Source: Streptosporangium saharense
GTDB taxonomy: Bacteria > Actinomycetota > Actinomycetes > Streptosporangiales > Streptosporangiaceae
Assembly: GCF_014203715.1 (NCBI RefSeq)
Contig: NZ_JACHJP010000011.1
Location: forward strand, 1 to 64,000
Reading direction: 5' to 3'
DNA: 64,000 nucleotides
Below are positions 7,783 through 15,089 of the stretch, piece by piece. Within the stretch, counting starts at the first letter, position 1; every line of letters begins with the position of its first letter. The notes below the pieces were generated by a model that was not told the DNA's origin, made no database searches, and saw only the letters and a program-made list of their open reading frames with translations. The position numbers and the translations under genes are program-made.

Positions 7783-8178
7783 GTGTGGAAGGAAAGTCAT
7801 GACTACCTCCGTACGTGCCCGTTCGCGCCGCCGCCGGCGTACGAAGAGATCCGCGAACAAGAGCCGGTCTCGCGGGTTTGTCTGCCCGACGGCGGGTGGG
7901 CCTGGGTGGTCAGCCGCCACGAAGACGTGCGAACCGTGTCGAACGACCGGAGGTTCAGCGCCGACCGGCAGCATCCGGATTTCCCAGCGCTGGTCGAGGG
8001 CGAGGCGGCGTCTCGGCGGCCGGGCGAAGAGCGCTTCCTGATCGCCATGGACCCGCCCGAGCACGGGCCGACACGCAGGGCCTGGACAGCACCCTCAGCC
8101 AAGAGACCGTTCGCGACTTCCTTCAGCGGGTTCTATCTCCTGACGGCAACCCTCCGAAATCAGCGTGACCTTCCATAG
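7783..8178 (+). pseudogene. Cytochrome P450 remnant (N-terminal ~100 residues)
   Basis: The frame reads CPFAPPPAYEEIREQEPVSR, WAWVVSRHEDVRTVSNDRRFS and MDPPEHGPTRR, the N-terminal third of an actinomycete CYP105/107-type P450. A full protein has about 400 residues with ExxR and heme-Cys motifs; neither is present. Homology ends near 8085. The original start is probably ATG 7799, with GGAAGGAAAG just upstream, but it is in a different frame from the conserved part, so a small frameshift also hit the 5' end. It is a dead fragment inside the decayed element. Confidence 0.8.
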
Positions 8179-8254
8179 CGCGATGGCCCCGCTCGGAGTC
8201 TCCGACCTCCAGTCGGGGATTAGCGCCACCGGCAACGCCGGAAGGACCACCCCC

Positions 8255-8743
8255 ATGCCGAAGAAGACCGGTGATGATCCATACGGCTATGACCCCAAGA
8301 CCGACACCGTGCGGGTGAGGCGGCACGACCTGGCACGACTCCTGCTTGAGTTCCGGAGCCTGGCCGAACGTCAGGAGCCGCAGAGCTGGTCGCACATGCA
8401 TGACTACGACCGCTCGTTCGAGCGCTTGGCCGACGCCGTCGATGCCGGAGACCAGGTGTTCCACGGCCACCGCTACAAGGGCCCTGACTACCGGATGCGG
8501 TGCAGCCTGTCCCCGGCCTACGAGTGGCCTGAGAAGGCGCCCTACGACGGTGGCGAGGTGAGCACGGTGCAGGTCATCGGCCACGGCTCGCACTATGTGC
8601 CCAACGCCGCCGGTGGCCGACACCAGGCCCTGTGCGGCTTGTGGTGGGCGCCGGAAGAAGGAAAACCGATCGAGGGCGAACCAAGCTGCCCCGAATGCCG
8701 CCGCGAGCCTCTCCTGGTCCGGTTCCTGCGCTCTCCGGCATAG
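8255..8743 (+). CDS. Small zinc-binding-like protein of unknown function
   Basis: A 162-residue protein. ATG 8255 has GGAAGGA about 8 bp upstream. The C-terminal part contains GSHYVPNAAGGRHQALCGLWW followed by PSCPECR, that is H...C...CPEC, a zinc-ribbon-like pattern seen in small actinomycete proteins of mobile elements (it recalls DUF3039). The central part holds an amphipathic helix (RHDLARLLLEFRSLAER) and a Trp/His-rich stretch. Neighbours are integrase and P450 remnants, so it is probably cargo or maintenance DNA of the integrated element. No reaction can be assigned. Confidence 0.6.
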   Translation: MPKKTGDDPYGYDPKTDTVRVRRHDLARLLLEFRSLAERQEPQSWSHMHDYDRSFERLADAVDAGDQVFHGHRYKGPDYRMRCSLSPAYEWPEKAPYDGGEVSTVQVIGHGSHYVPNAAGGRHQALCGLWWAPEEGKPIEGEPSCPECRREPLLVRFLRSPA

Positions 8744-8787
8744 CAGCAGGACACCGTCGGTGGGTGATGACCGCACCGCCCATGCAC

Positions 8788-9195
8788 CGTCACCTCACCG
8801 GAGGCGATCGCCTCCGGCAAGGGATGGAAGTAGCGGCGCAGGTTCTCCGGCTTCCTGTGCCGGGACTTGGCCATCAGCATCAGCAGGCTCGCCCCACCCT
8901 CACCCAGGTGCGTCAGTGCCGAGTGGCGGAACTCGTGCAGATCCCAGCCGATGCCCGGCCCACCGAGCGCGGTGTGGGCGTCCAGCAGCGCGCGGGCCTG
9001 CCCGTACGACAGGCGGGCGAACCCGGTGTCCGGGCACACATCCCGCGGGCCGACGACCTTGCCCGGGCCAGGGCGGCGATGGGTGACGAACACCGACCCA
9101 CGCGTACGGCTCTTCAACAGCCGGGCGGCGCTGGCGTCCCAGTAGACGGCCTCCAGCACGAAGTCCTCCCGTGCCTGGCCGCGTCGGCGTGACTT
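8788..9195 (-). pseudogene. Tyrosine integrase remnant (C-terminal half)
   Basis: The frame keeps the C-terminal half of a phage- or plasmid-type integrase: EAVYWDASAARLLKSRTRG, FVTHRRPGPGKVVGPRDVCP, GWDLHEFRHSALTHLGE (second catalytic Arg) and SRHRKPENLRRYF with the probable Tyr nucleophile. The N-terminal arm and core-binding domains and the first catalytic Arg are missing. Upstream in this frame the sequence becomes a basic low-complexity run, and downstream it reads through into antisense of the neighbouring gene. It is an older integrase decayed beside the intact recombinase at 6724. Confidence 0.75.
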
Positions 9196-9344
9196 GGAGG
9201 TCGCTCCCTTCGCCTTCACCCGCCGTCGGGGCCTGACCGATCGCTGTATCGTCGTGATCGGGTTACACGTCTGGAGGTGATCACGGTGCATTCGATCTTG
9301 TGACGGCCCCAACCTGGGGCGTCGCGGAGCCGAAAGGTGACCGT

Positions 9345-9647
9345 ATGAGCAAGACCGACAAGACCCGTCCCTGGTGGGTGCGGATGGCCGAGACGCCGAT
9401 GGTGACCTGCCTGCCCGTGCACGACCACCGGTTCGGGCCGTGCACGCTGCCGGACAGGATCACCGCCGTCAGCGCTTCCAGGAGCGCCCGCACAGCCGGC
9501 TGTTACTGGGGTGCCCCCGCAGGCCGCTGGTTCGGCCACCTCGGCAGAGGCGGATACCTGGAGCGGTACCACCTCCTGCGGGAGGAGCGCCGCAGCAGCC
9601 GCCGCCTGGCACGCCGTGAGCTACGCGCCTATCTCGACACGGACTGA
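9345..9647 (+). CDS. Hypothetical protein of mobile-element type
   Basis: A 100-residue protein with start ATG 9345 and GAAAGGTGA 6 bp upstream. It contains two Cys (TCLPVHDHRFGPCTLP and AGCYWG), a HDHRFGPC motif, and a very basic C-terminal helix (LREERRSSRRLARRELRAYL). The composition suggests a small nucleic-acid-associated protein. It lies between integrase remnants and a HAD protein in the decayed element. No family is recognised with confidence. Confidence 0.55.
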   Translation: MSKTDKTRPWWVRMAETPMVTCLPVHDHRFGPCTLPDRITAVSASRSARTAGCYWGAPAGRWFGHLGRGGYLERYHLLREERRSSRRLARRELRAYLDTD

Positions 9648-9779
9648 GGGCCGACGTCGCCCCTTCCGGTGCGAAGGCGGGACGGTCCCGGCCGTTCCGC
9701 CCCCACTCCCCCGGCCCTGCCGGTGAAGCCCCACGACCCCGCCTTCCCGGAGTCCTCAGGAACCTTCAGGAGACAGAAC

Positions 9780-9818
9780 ATGATCTTCGCCGCGCGTGAA
9801 GGACGCACCGGCTCATGA
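9780..9818 (+). CDS. Short leader ORF (12 codons) coupled to the HAD gene
   Basis: ATG 9780, preceded by AGGAG at 9768-9772, starts a 12-codon frame (MIFAAREGRTGS) whose TGA (9816-9818) overlaps the ATG of the HAD gene at 9815. The good ribosome site belongs to this mini-ORF, while the HAD gene has only a weak one. Translation of the HAD gene may therefore depend on re-initiation after the leader. Confidence 0.4.
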   Translation: MIFAAREGRTGS

Positions 9819-10381
9819 ACCGGCCGGTGTGGTTACTCGATGTCGACGGTGTGATCAATGTCTCCCGGCCCGGCTGGGGAGACGCTCCACGCAGCGGGAT
9901 CGCCTACTCCGACGGCGAGGCCTATCGCATGCGCTGGGCACCGGCTCTGATCAACCGTGTCCGCGCGCTGCACCAGGCCGACATCGTCGAGATCCGCTGG
10001 TGCAGCACCTGGTGTGCCGACGCCGATCAGGTGGAACGACTGTTCGGTCTGCCTTATTTGACCCGCGCCTGGTCAGACCACCTTTCCGGCACCGCCGCCG
10101 CGGCGGCCAAACTCGCCGCCGCACGCTTGGTTCTGGCGCGTGGGCGGTGGCTCATCTGGACCGATGACGTCGAGGTGCCCACCGACGGGCCAGTGCATGA
10201 CGAGCTGACCGAAGGCGGCCGGGCCCTGCTGATCGCGCCGTCACCCCGCGAAGGACTGCGGCCCGAGCACATGGACACGATCGAGGCGTTCGCCTCTGCC
10301 GTGAACACCGCCGCGGTGGACGAAAGCCCGTCGGGCACCACCGGCCCGCTCGACGGACACCGTCCATTTGACCTGCGGTGA
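9815..10381 (+). CDS. HAD-like phosphatase domain protein (Swiss-army-knife RNA-repair type)
   Basis: A 188-residue HAD superfamily protein. Motif I is LLDVDGVINV at residues 7-16, with both catalytic Asp. A conserved WCSTW lies near residue 70, and motif III/IV is LIWTDDVEVP near residue 130. This short cap-less form matches HAD domains described as parts of bacterial RNA-repair assemblies (HAD_SAK families), and stand-alone copies are frequent in actinomycete plasmids. It probably removes phosphate from nucleic-acid ends or nucleotides; the substrate is inferred from family resemblance only. It is translationally coupled to a 12-codon leader. Confidence 0.75.
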   Translation: MNRPVWLLDVDGVINVSRPGWGDAPRSGIAYSDGEAYRMRWAPALINRVRALHQADIVEIRWCSTWCADADQVERLFGLPYLTRAWSDHLSGTAAAAAKLAAARLVLARGRWLIWTDDVEVPTDGPVHDELTEGGRALLIAPSPREGLRPEHMDTIEAFASAVNTAAVDESPSGTTGPLDGHRPFDLR

Positions 10382-10399
10382 TCTCGGAAAGTCAGGTGT

Positions 10400-10774
10400 T
10401 CACCGCTCGCGAGCGGCGGTCTGCAGTACCGCTCCGGTAGGAAAGAGGAGAGAGATCAGGGCACCGGTGAGGATGGGGGCACCGTGCTCGTCCCCGATCA
10501 GGGCAAGCACGGCGGCGGCAATCCTGGGGCTGCGGGGCAGTCCGGTCTGGCCGCGCACCACCCAGACGGTCAGTCCGCCGAGCAGGCCCGCAACGGCGAC
10601 GGAGGAACCGGCGCTGTAGTCGCCCACGGCGTAGCTGTAGACCTCTCCGGCCAGGTAGAAGCGGCCGTACACCCGCTCGGCGTACGTGCCGAGGAGGAGC
10701 AGCGCGGCCCCGTTGAAGAGGATCTGGTACCTGCCCTTGGGGTGAGCGTGTCGGCGGGGCTCCTTGCGCGACAA
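10400..10774 (-). CDS. Hypothetical small membrane protein
   Basis: A 124-residue frame with three hydrophobic stretches (ILFNGAALLLLGTYAE, SSVAVAGLLGGLTVWVV and APILTGALISLLFP-type segments) and a basic N-terminus. Only a TTG at 10774 is available as a start, and no ribosome site is visible, so the real 5' end is unsure. Its stop lies 19 bp from the convergent HAD stop. No family is recognised. Antisense coincidence cannot be excluded. Confidence 0.4.
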   Translation of the reverse strand: MSRKEPRRHAHPKGRYQILFNGAALLLLGTYAERVYGRFYLAGEVYSYAVGDYSAGSSVAVAGLLGGLTVWVVRGQTGLPRSPRIAAAVLALIGDEHGAPILTGALISLLFPTGAVLQTAARER

Positions 10775-11010
10775 GGCCGACCGGCTCCTGCGACTTCAGG
10801 TAGGCGGCGCAAGCTCACCGAGACCAAAAGTGCCTCTGAGCTGCTCACTGACGCCCCGGTGCGATGCCTCCGGTACCGGTTAGCCGGACCCTCATCCGCC
10901 TACTTGTGGGAATTGTCATTCCCGGTAGTAGGCGACATGTGCCGTCGGCGCAACGAAGCTTTATTTCTGATTTTGAATTTCTAGAAAATAGAAAATGCTA
11001 CCCTGGAACG

Positions 11011-12207
11011 GTGAGCGAGAAGGCTGGTGTGGTCACGCCGTGCAAGCACTGTGGGATGCCGATCGAGCAGCGGCCGGGGAGGGGGCGTCCCAAGGCGTAC
11101 TGTCCGCAGAGCGACTGCCAGGCGGCGGCGAAACGGGAACGGGAGCTGAAGCGCGCGACCCCCGGGCTGGAAGGCACGCTCGCCCGCGCGGAGGAGTTCT
11201 ACGAGCGCATGGAGAAGGGCATGACGGCGGTGATCGCGCCGCTGGCGCAGATCCTGGCCGACGAGCTGAGCCCCGCGGGAGTCGAGGCGAAGCTGAGCGC
11301 GGTGCAGGCTGAGGCCCACACCCGCGTGGCGATCGCCCGCACCGAGCGTGAGCAGGCCTTCGAGCAGGTACGGCTGGCACGCGAGGCCACCGGACACGCC
11401 CGCCGCGAACGGGACGCGATGGCCCGCCAGGTCGAGGAGGCCAACGCCGAACGGGACATCGCCCTGACCGACGCCGAGACCGCCAGGGAACAGGCGCTGG
11501 CCGCCCTGCACGAGGCCGCGGCCACCGAACGGCTCGCCAAGCACGCCGAGCAGGAGGCCAGACGACGGGCCGACCAGGCGGAGGCCGCCAGGGACGCCAC
11601 GCTGAGGGAGACGGCCGAGCAGATCGAGGCGGCCGAGACCGCCGCGGAGCAGGCGCGGGCGCTGGCCGTACAGGAACGGGAGCGGGCGGAGCGGGCCCGC
11701 GCCGAGCGGGACCAGGCGGAACAGGTCGCGGAGGTCGCGCAGCGGACCAGGACGGAGGCCGAACGGGCCGCCGCGGCCTCCGACGCCCGGGCCAGGGCGG
11801 CAGAGGCCGAGCGGGACAGGGCCCTGGCCAGGGCCGACACCGAGGCCCAGGGCCGGGCGCAGGCCCTGGCCGAAGCCGCCGAGGCCCGGGCACAGGCGAC
11901 CCGTGCCGACCGGCAGGCGGCCCAGGCGGACAAACGGGCGACGCGCCGGATCACCGAGGCCGAGGAACGGGCTACGGCGAAGATCGCGGAGGCCGAGGAG
12001 CGCGCCGTGGTGAAGGTCACCGAGGCGCAGGCGGAGCGGGACAGGGCGCTCATGCAGCTGGCTATGGAGCAGATGAGACTTTCCGACCTTCGGGAACAGA
12101 TCGAAGCCCTACGCCTGGAGGCCGCCCAGCTCAGGGAACGCGCGGTGACGGCGGAACTCCGCGCCGCCACCCCTCAGACACCAGATCCCCAGAGATCAGA
12201 CACCTAG
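11011..12207 (+). CDS. Zinc-finger N-terminus with very long coiled coil (KfrA-like layout)
   Basis: A 398-residue protein. Residues about 9-40 hold CKHCGMPIEQRPGRGRPKAYC...C, a four-Cys knuckle in an Arg/Gly-rich, AT-hook-like setting (RPGRGRPK). From about residue 65 to 385 it is almost uninterrupted Ala/Glu/Arg coiled coil with heptad-like repeats (EAEERATAKIAEAEERAVVK). A DNA-binding head with a filamentous tail recalls plasmid KfrA proteins and other nucleoid or partition accessory factors. The start is GTG 11011, with weak ribosome-site complementarity. The 60 bp upstream are strikingly AT-rich, with a TTTCTAGAAA palindrome that may be its own operator. It overlaps the convergent NmrA gene by 12 bp. 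Confidence 0.7.
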   Translation: MSEKAGVVTPCKHCGMPIEQRPGRGRPKAYCPQSDCQAAAKRERELKRATPGLEGTLARAEEFYERMEKGMTAVIAPLAQILADELSPAGVEAKLSAVQAEAHTRVAIARTEREQAFEQVRLAREATGHARRERDAMARQVEEANAERDIALTDAETAREQALAALHEAAATERLAKHAEQEARRRADQAEAARDATLRETAEQIEAAETAAEQARALAVQERERAERARAERDQAEQVAEVAQRTRTEAERAAAASDARARAAEAERDRALARADTEAQGRAQALAEAAEARAQATRADRQAAQADKRATRRITEAEERATAKIAEAEERAVVKVTEAQAERDRALMQLAMEQMRLSDLREQIEALRLEAAQLRERAVTAELRAATPQTPDPQRSDT

Positions 12208-12999
12208 GAGCCAGTCCTCGAAGGTGAGCAGGCCGGGGAAACGGTCGCGGAGTTCGACGAGGTCGGCCTGATAGCCGCTCTCGGCGAACCACTCGAACAT
12301 CCTGCCCTCGACCGGCAGGGGAACGAGGCGCGTGGGCACCCCGCTGACCTTCTCGTAGATCCGGGCCACCTCGGAGAAGGACAGCTCGTCACCGGCGATC
12401 TCGAGTTCCGCGCCCAGGTAGTCGTCGCGGTGGTCGATGACGTGGGCGGCGATACGGCCGATGTCGTCGGTGGCGATCAGCTGCATCGGCCGGTCGGGGA
12501 GCACCGGGAGCTCCATCACCCTTTCGCCCGTGGCGTCGGCGTAGTGCAGCAGATTGTCCATGAAGAACACCGGCCGCAGGATGGTCGCGGGCAACCCCAG
12601 GGCGCGGATGTAGGACTCGATCGCCGCCTTGCTCTCGAAGTGCTCGATCCCGGTGCGCCGCTCGGCACCGCCGACCGAGCTGTAGACCAGGTGCCCCACC
12701 CCGGTGTCCAGGGCGACGTCGGCGACGAGCATGCCCTGCCGTACCTCCGCCTTGAGGGTTTCCGGCTCGTAGGCGAGGGCCTGCATGCTGAACACGGCAT
12801 CGACACCGCGCATGGCCCGCTCCAGCGAGGCGCGGTCTCCCAGGTCACCGACCGCGAGTTCGGTGCCGGTCAGGCCGCGTGCGGCGGGGCTCTCCGGGTC
12901 ACGGACCAGGGCGCGGACCCGCCAGCCACGGCCGAGCAGGTGCCGTACGGTGGCCCCGCCCTGCTGACCGGTGGCGCCGACGACCAGGGCGACGCTCAC
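12196..12999 (-). CDS. NmrA-like NAD(P)-binding protein
   Basis: A 267-residue atypical short-chain dehydrogenase. It has a Rossmann loop (VVGATGQQGGATVRHLL, residues 6-22), VDAVFSMQAL, a YSSVGGAERRTGIEHFESK segment with the conserved His and Lys of NmrA/NDH-like proteins, and LRPVFFMDNL. Many relatives bind NADP as redox sensors or reduce quinones; the Ser-Tyr-Lys active site of true dehydrogenases is incomplete. The start ATG (12999) overlaps the stop of the SnoaL-like gene upstream, so the two are coupled and probably both controlled by the divergent TetR at 13450. Confidence 0.88.
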   Translation of the reverse strand: MSVALVVGATGQQGGATVRHLLGRGWRVRALVRDPESPAARGLTGTELAVGDLGDRASLERAMRGVDAVFSMQALAYEPETLKAEVRQGMLVADVALDTGVGHLVYSSVGGAERRTGIEHFESKAAIESYIRALGLPATILRPVFFMDNLLHYADATGERVMELPVLPDRPMQLIATDDIGRIAAHVIDHRDDYLGAELEIAGDELSFSEVARIYEKVSGVPTRLVPLPVEGRMFEWFAESGYQADLVELRDRFPGLLTFEDWLLGV

Positions 13000-13361
13000 G
13001 ACGTCACCACCGGGGTGGTCTGGGCCAGCGCGATCCGCCAGGTGCCGTCGTCCTTGACCAGCACGAACGTCAGCGCTCCCGTCCTGCCGTCGTTGACGTG
13101 CTTGATCAGGCTGGCCAGTGCCACATCCGGTCGCAGGAACGTGACGTCGAGCAGCTCGTTCCTGGTCAGGACGTCCTTCAGCGGGGTGCGCAGCGCCTCG
13201 GCCATGACCTTCTCGACCTGGGCGCGGCCACGCAGCCGGATCCCGGTGAAGTTGACCAGGCTCACCTCCTCGGTCAGCAGCCCGGTGAAACCGGCGACGT
13301 CACTCTGTAGCGCTTCGGCGTCGCGGACGACCTGCTCGATCGCCTCGATATCGGGGTTCAT
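12996..13361 (-). CDS. SnoaL/SgcJ-like NTF2-fold protein
   Basis: A 121-residue protein with the cone-shaped NTF2 fold of the SgcJ/EcaC group: helix IEAIEQVVRDAEAL, LLTEEVSLVNFTGIRLRGRAQVEKVM, and a final strand pair LTFVLVKDDGTWRIALAQTTP. Family members are cyclases, isomerases or binding proteins. The start ATG 13361 has GAGGAG about 9 bp upstream. It is the first gene of a two-gene operon with the NmrA protein and is divergent from a TetR gene with two operator palindromes in between. Confidence 0.8.
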   Translation of the reverse strand: MNPDIEAIEQVVRDAEALQSDVAGFTGLLTEEVSLVNFTGIRLRGRAQVEKVMAEALRTPLKDVLTRNELLDVTFLRPDVALASLIKHVNDGRTGALTFVLVKDDGTWRIALAQTTPVVTS

Positions 13362-13380
13362 GTCGTGTCTCCTCAACTCA

Positions 13381-13428
13381 CGGAGCGATTCGCTCCGCTT
13401 TGAGACTATGCCGGAGCGATTCGCTCCG
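13381..13428. promoter_or_regulatory. Two identical 17-bp operators between snoaL-like gene and tetR
   Basis: CGGAGCGATTCGCTCCG occurs at 13381-13397 and again at 13412-13428. Each is palindromic apart from the central base, and the centre-to-centre spacing is 31 bp, three helical turns. This is the expected target of the TetR protein encoded at 13450 and would control both divergent promoters. Confidence 0.85.
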
Positions 13429-13449
13429 CAACTGGTAGGGTCCGTGGTG

Positions 13450-14091
13450 ATGACCACACGCAGAGACATCACAGAACGCAACGACCGCGCGCTGCTCCAG
13501 GCCGCCCGCGACGTGCTCGCCGAGGACGGGGCGCACGCGTCCGTCGCGGCGGTCGCGGCCAGGGCGGGCGTCGGCATCGGCAGCCTCTACCGGCGCTACC
13601 GAACGAAGGAGGAACTGTTCCAGCGGCTCAGCCTGATGTCCCTCGACCACTGGAACGAGGCGGCCGAACAGGGTCTGGCCGATCCCGATCCGTGGGCGGG
13701 GCTGGCGACGTTCGTCCGCCGCTGCGTCGAGTTCGGGCAGGGCACGCTCGCGCCCATCGCCGGTGCCATCGAAGTGACCCGGGAGATGAGCGACAAGGCC
13801 CGCCACGGTGACGAGCTTCTCGACGAGCTGGTACGGCGAGCGCGCGAGGCCGGTGCCCTCCGCGCGGATGTGACCACGGTCGACATCTCCCTGCTCATCG
13901 AGCAACTCGGCCGTTTCCCCGCGGCTGACCAGCTCCGCAAGCAGGGCAGGGACGACCTGCTCCCCGGGGCCGCCGAGGCGCGTCGGCGGCTGATCGCCAT
14001 AGCCCTCGACGGCCTGCGGGCGGGACACGCCCCGCTGCCCGGTTCTCCCCCGGACAACGAACTCTTCACGGGCCGCTGGTCGAACCCGTAG
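13450..14091 (+). CDS. TetR-family repressor
   Basis: A 213-residue repressor. The HTH lies at residues 10-60 (ALLQAARDVLAEDGAHASVA, VAARAGVGIGSLYRRYRTKEEL), and the C-terminal helical domain is of the SACE_7040/TetR_C_33-like type. ATG 13450 is used; the overlapping GTG 13447 is an alternative. Twin palindromes lie directly upstream and support autoregulation together with the divergent SnoaL-NmrA operon. The ligand is unknown. Confidence 0.9.
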   Translation: MTTRRDITERNDRALLQAARDVLAEDGAHASVAAVAARAGVGIGSLYRRYRTKEELFQRLSLMSLDHWNEAAEQGLADPDPWAGLATFVRRCVEFGQGTLAPIAGAIEVTREMSDKARHGDELLDELVRRAREAGALRADVTTVDISLLIEQLGRFPAADQLRKQGRDDLLPGAAEARRRLIAIALDGLRAGHAPLPGSPPDNELFTGRWSNP

Positions 14092-14188
14092 GGGTAAGGC
14101 TTATGTGTCCCCGGGGCCAGTAGGCGCGTCTCCCGTGGGTCTCGATCATGAGGCGATCACGGTCGATTCCGCACGGAAGGTGCAAAGT

Positions 14189-14512
14189 ATGAAGAAATCA
14201 GTCATCGCCTTAGCCATGGGCGCCGTCGTCACCGGCGCCCTGCTCACGTTGCCCGCGACGTCGGCGAACGCCGCTGCCGGGTGTCAGTACAACTACGGCA
14301 CTCCCACCCCCTCCGGCAGCACGAACGGGTTCGCCGCCAAGTGCGACGCGGTCGGCCCGGCGTACGAGTACCGCGCGTGGGTGCAGTGTGAGAACGGCCG
14401 TCGCGACGGGGGCTGGGCCCGCACCAACTCCGGCCAGTGGTCGACCGCCAGCTGCGGGCCGTACTACATCATGCGCCTGAGCTACGGCCTGGACACGCGT
14501 CCCGTCGCCTGA
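14189..14512 (+). CDS. Small secreted cysteine-containing protein
   Basis: A 107-residue precursor. A Sec signal peptide is clear (MKKSVIALAMGAVVTGALLT..., cleavage probably after SANA near residue 30). The mature part of about 75 residues has four Cys that could form two disulfides and is rich in Tyr, Trp and Gly. ATG 14189 has GGAAGG 8 bp upstream. Such proteins are common and mostly uncharacterised in streptosporangia and streptomycetes. It is followed by a strong terminator hairpin shared with the convergent MarR gene. No enzymatic motif is visible. Confidence 0.75.
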   Translation: MKKSVIALAMGAVVTGALLTLPATSANAAAGCQYNYGTPTPSGSTNGFAAKCDAVGPAYEYRAWVQCENGRRDGGWARTNSGQWSTASCGPYYIMRLSYGLDTRPVA

Positions 14513-14526
14513 CGACCGGAAGATCA

Positions 14527-14550
14527 CCCGGCCCGCCATGCCGGGCCGGG
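14527..14550. terminator. Bidirectional terminator-like hairpin
   Basis: CCCGGCCCG and CGGGCCGGG make a 9-bp GC stem with a 6-base loop exactly between two convergent stops (14512 plus, 14556 minus). There is no T-run, as is usual for actinomycete hairpin terminators. Confidence 0.7.
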
Positions 14551-14555
14551 AGAGG

Positions 14556-14981
14556 TCAGTGGACCACGGCGCGGGCGAGGAGATGGTGGAGGGCGTCCTG
14601 CTCCTGGGAGGACAGCGGCGCCAGCGGGGAGCCCTCGGAGAGCAGGCCCAGCAGGCGTTCGCGGAGCTCGGCGCCCGAAGGGGTGAGGACGAGCTGCTTG
14701 GCGCGGCGGTTTCCCGGGTGGGGATGGCGTTCGAGATAGCCCTGTTCCTCAAGGCGGTCGGCCACAAAGGTGGCGTTGGACGGCTCGCAGCTCATCCGTT
14801 CGGCCAGCTCGCGCAGGGTCATGGGGCCGGTGAGCTCACGGAGCGCGACCCCCTGCGAGGCGGTCAGGCCGAGGGTGGCCGCGCGGGCCCTGACGTGCGC
14901 CTCGATCTGTTTGGCCAGGCCGTTGATCAGTCCGCAGAGCTCGCGGTCGGCCTGGACTCGGTTCTCTCGCTCGTCGGTCAC
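14556..14981 (-). CDS. MarR-family regulator
   Basis: A 141-residue winged-helix regulator. The recognition region is MTLRELAERMSCEPSNATFVADRLEEQGYLER and the wing is HPHPGNRRAKQLVLTPSGAELRERL. It is divergent from the MBL-fold hydrolase at 15090. The 108-bp gap carries three tandem 15-bp repeats (14995-15039) that are probably its binding sites. It likely represses the hydrolase and itself, responding to a small phenolic or lactone ligand; the ligand is inferred from family habits. Confidence 0.9.
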   Translation of the reverse strand: MTDERENRVQADRELCGLINGLAKQIEAHVRARAATLGLTASQGVALRELTGPMTLRELAERMSCEPSNATFVADRLEEQGYLERHPHPGNRRAKQLVLTPSGAELRERLLGLLSEGSPLAPLSSQEQDALHHLLARAVVH

Positions 14982-14994
14982 GGCAGGATTCTAC

Positions 14995-15039
14995 TGCAGT
15001 TAGAACGATTGCAATTAGAACTATTGCAGTTGTAATGTT
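14995..15039. promoter_or_regulatory. Three tandem 15-bp repeats between marR and the MBL-fold gene
   Basis: TGCAGTTAGAACGAT (14995-15009), TGCAATTAGAACTAT (15010-15024) and TGCAGTTGTAATGTT (15025-15039) follow each other directly. They also create the short palindrome ATTGCAAT. The block is AT-rich in a GC-rich setting and lies just upstream of marR. Head-to-tail sites at a period of 15 bp are unlike the single palindrome usual for MarR dimers. Confidence 0.65.
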
Positions 15040-15089
15040 CCCTCCGTGCCGCCGCCCGGCGGCCTCCTCCCGAGCACGAGGTGGGAACC

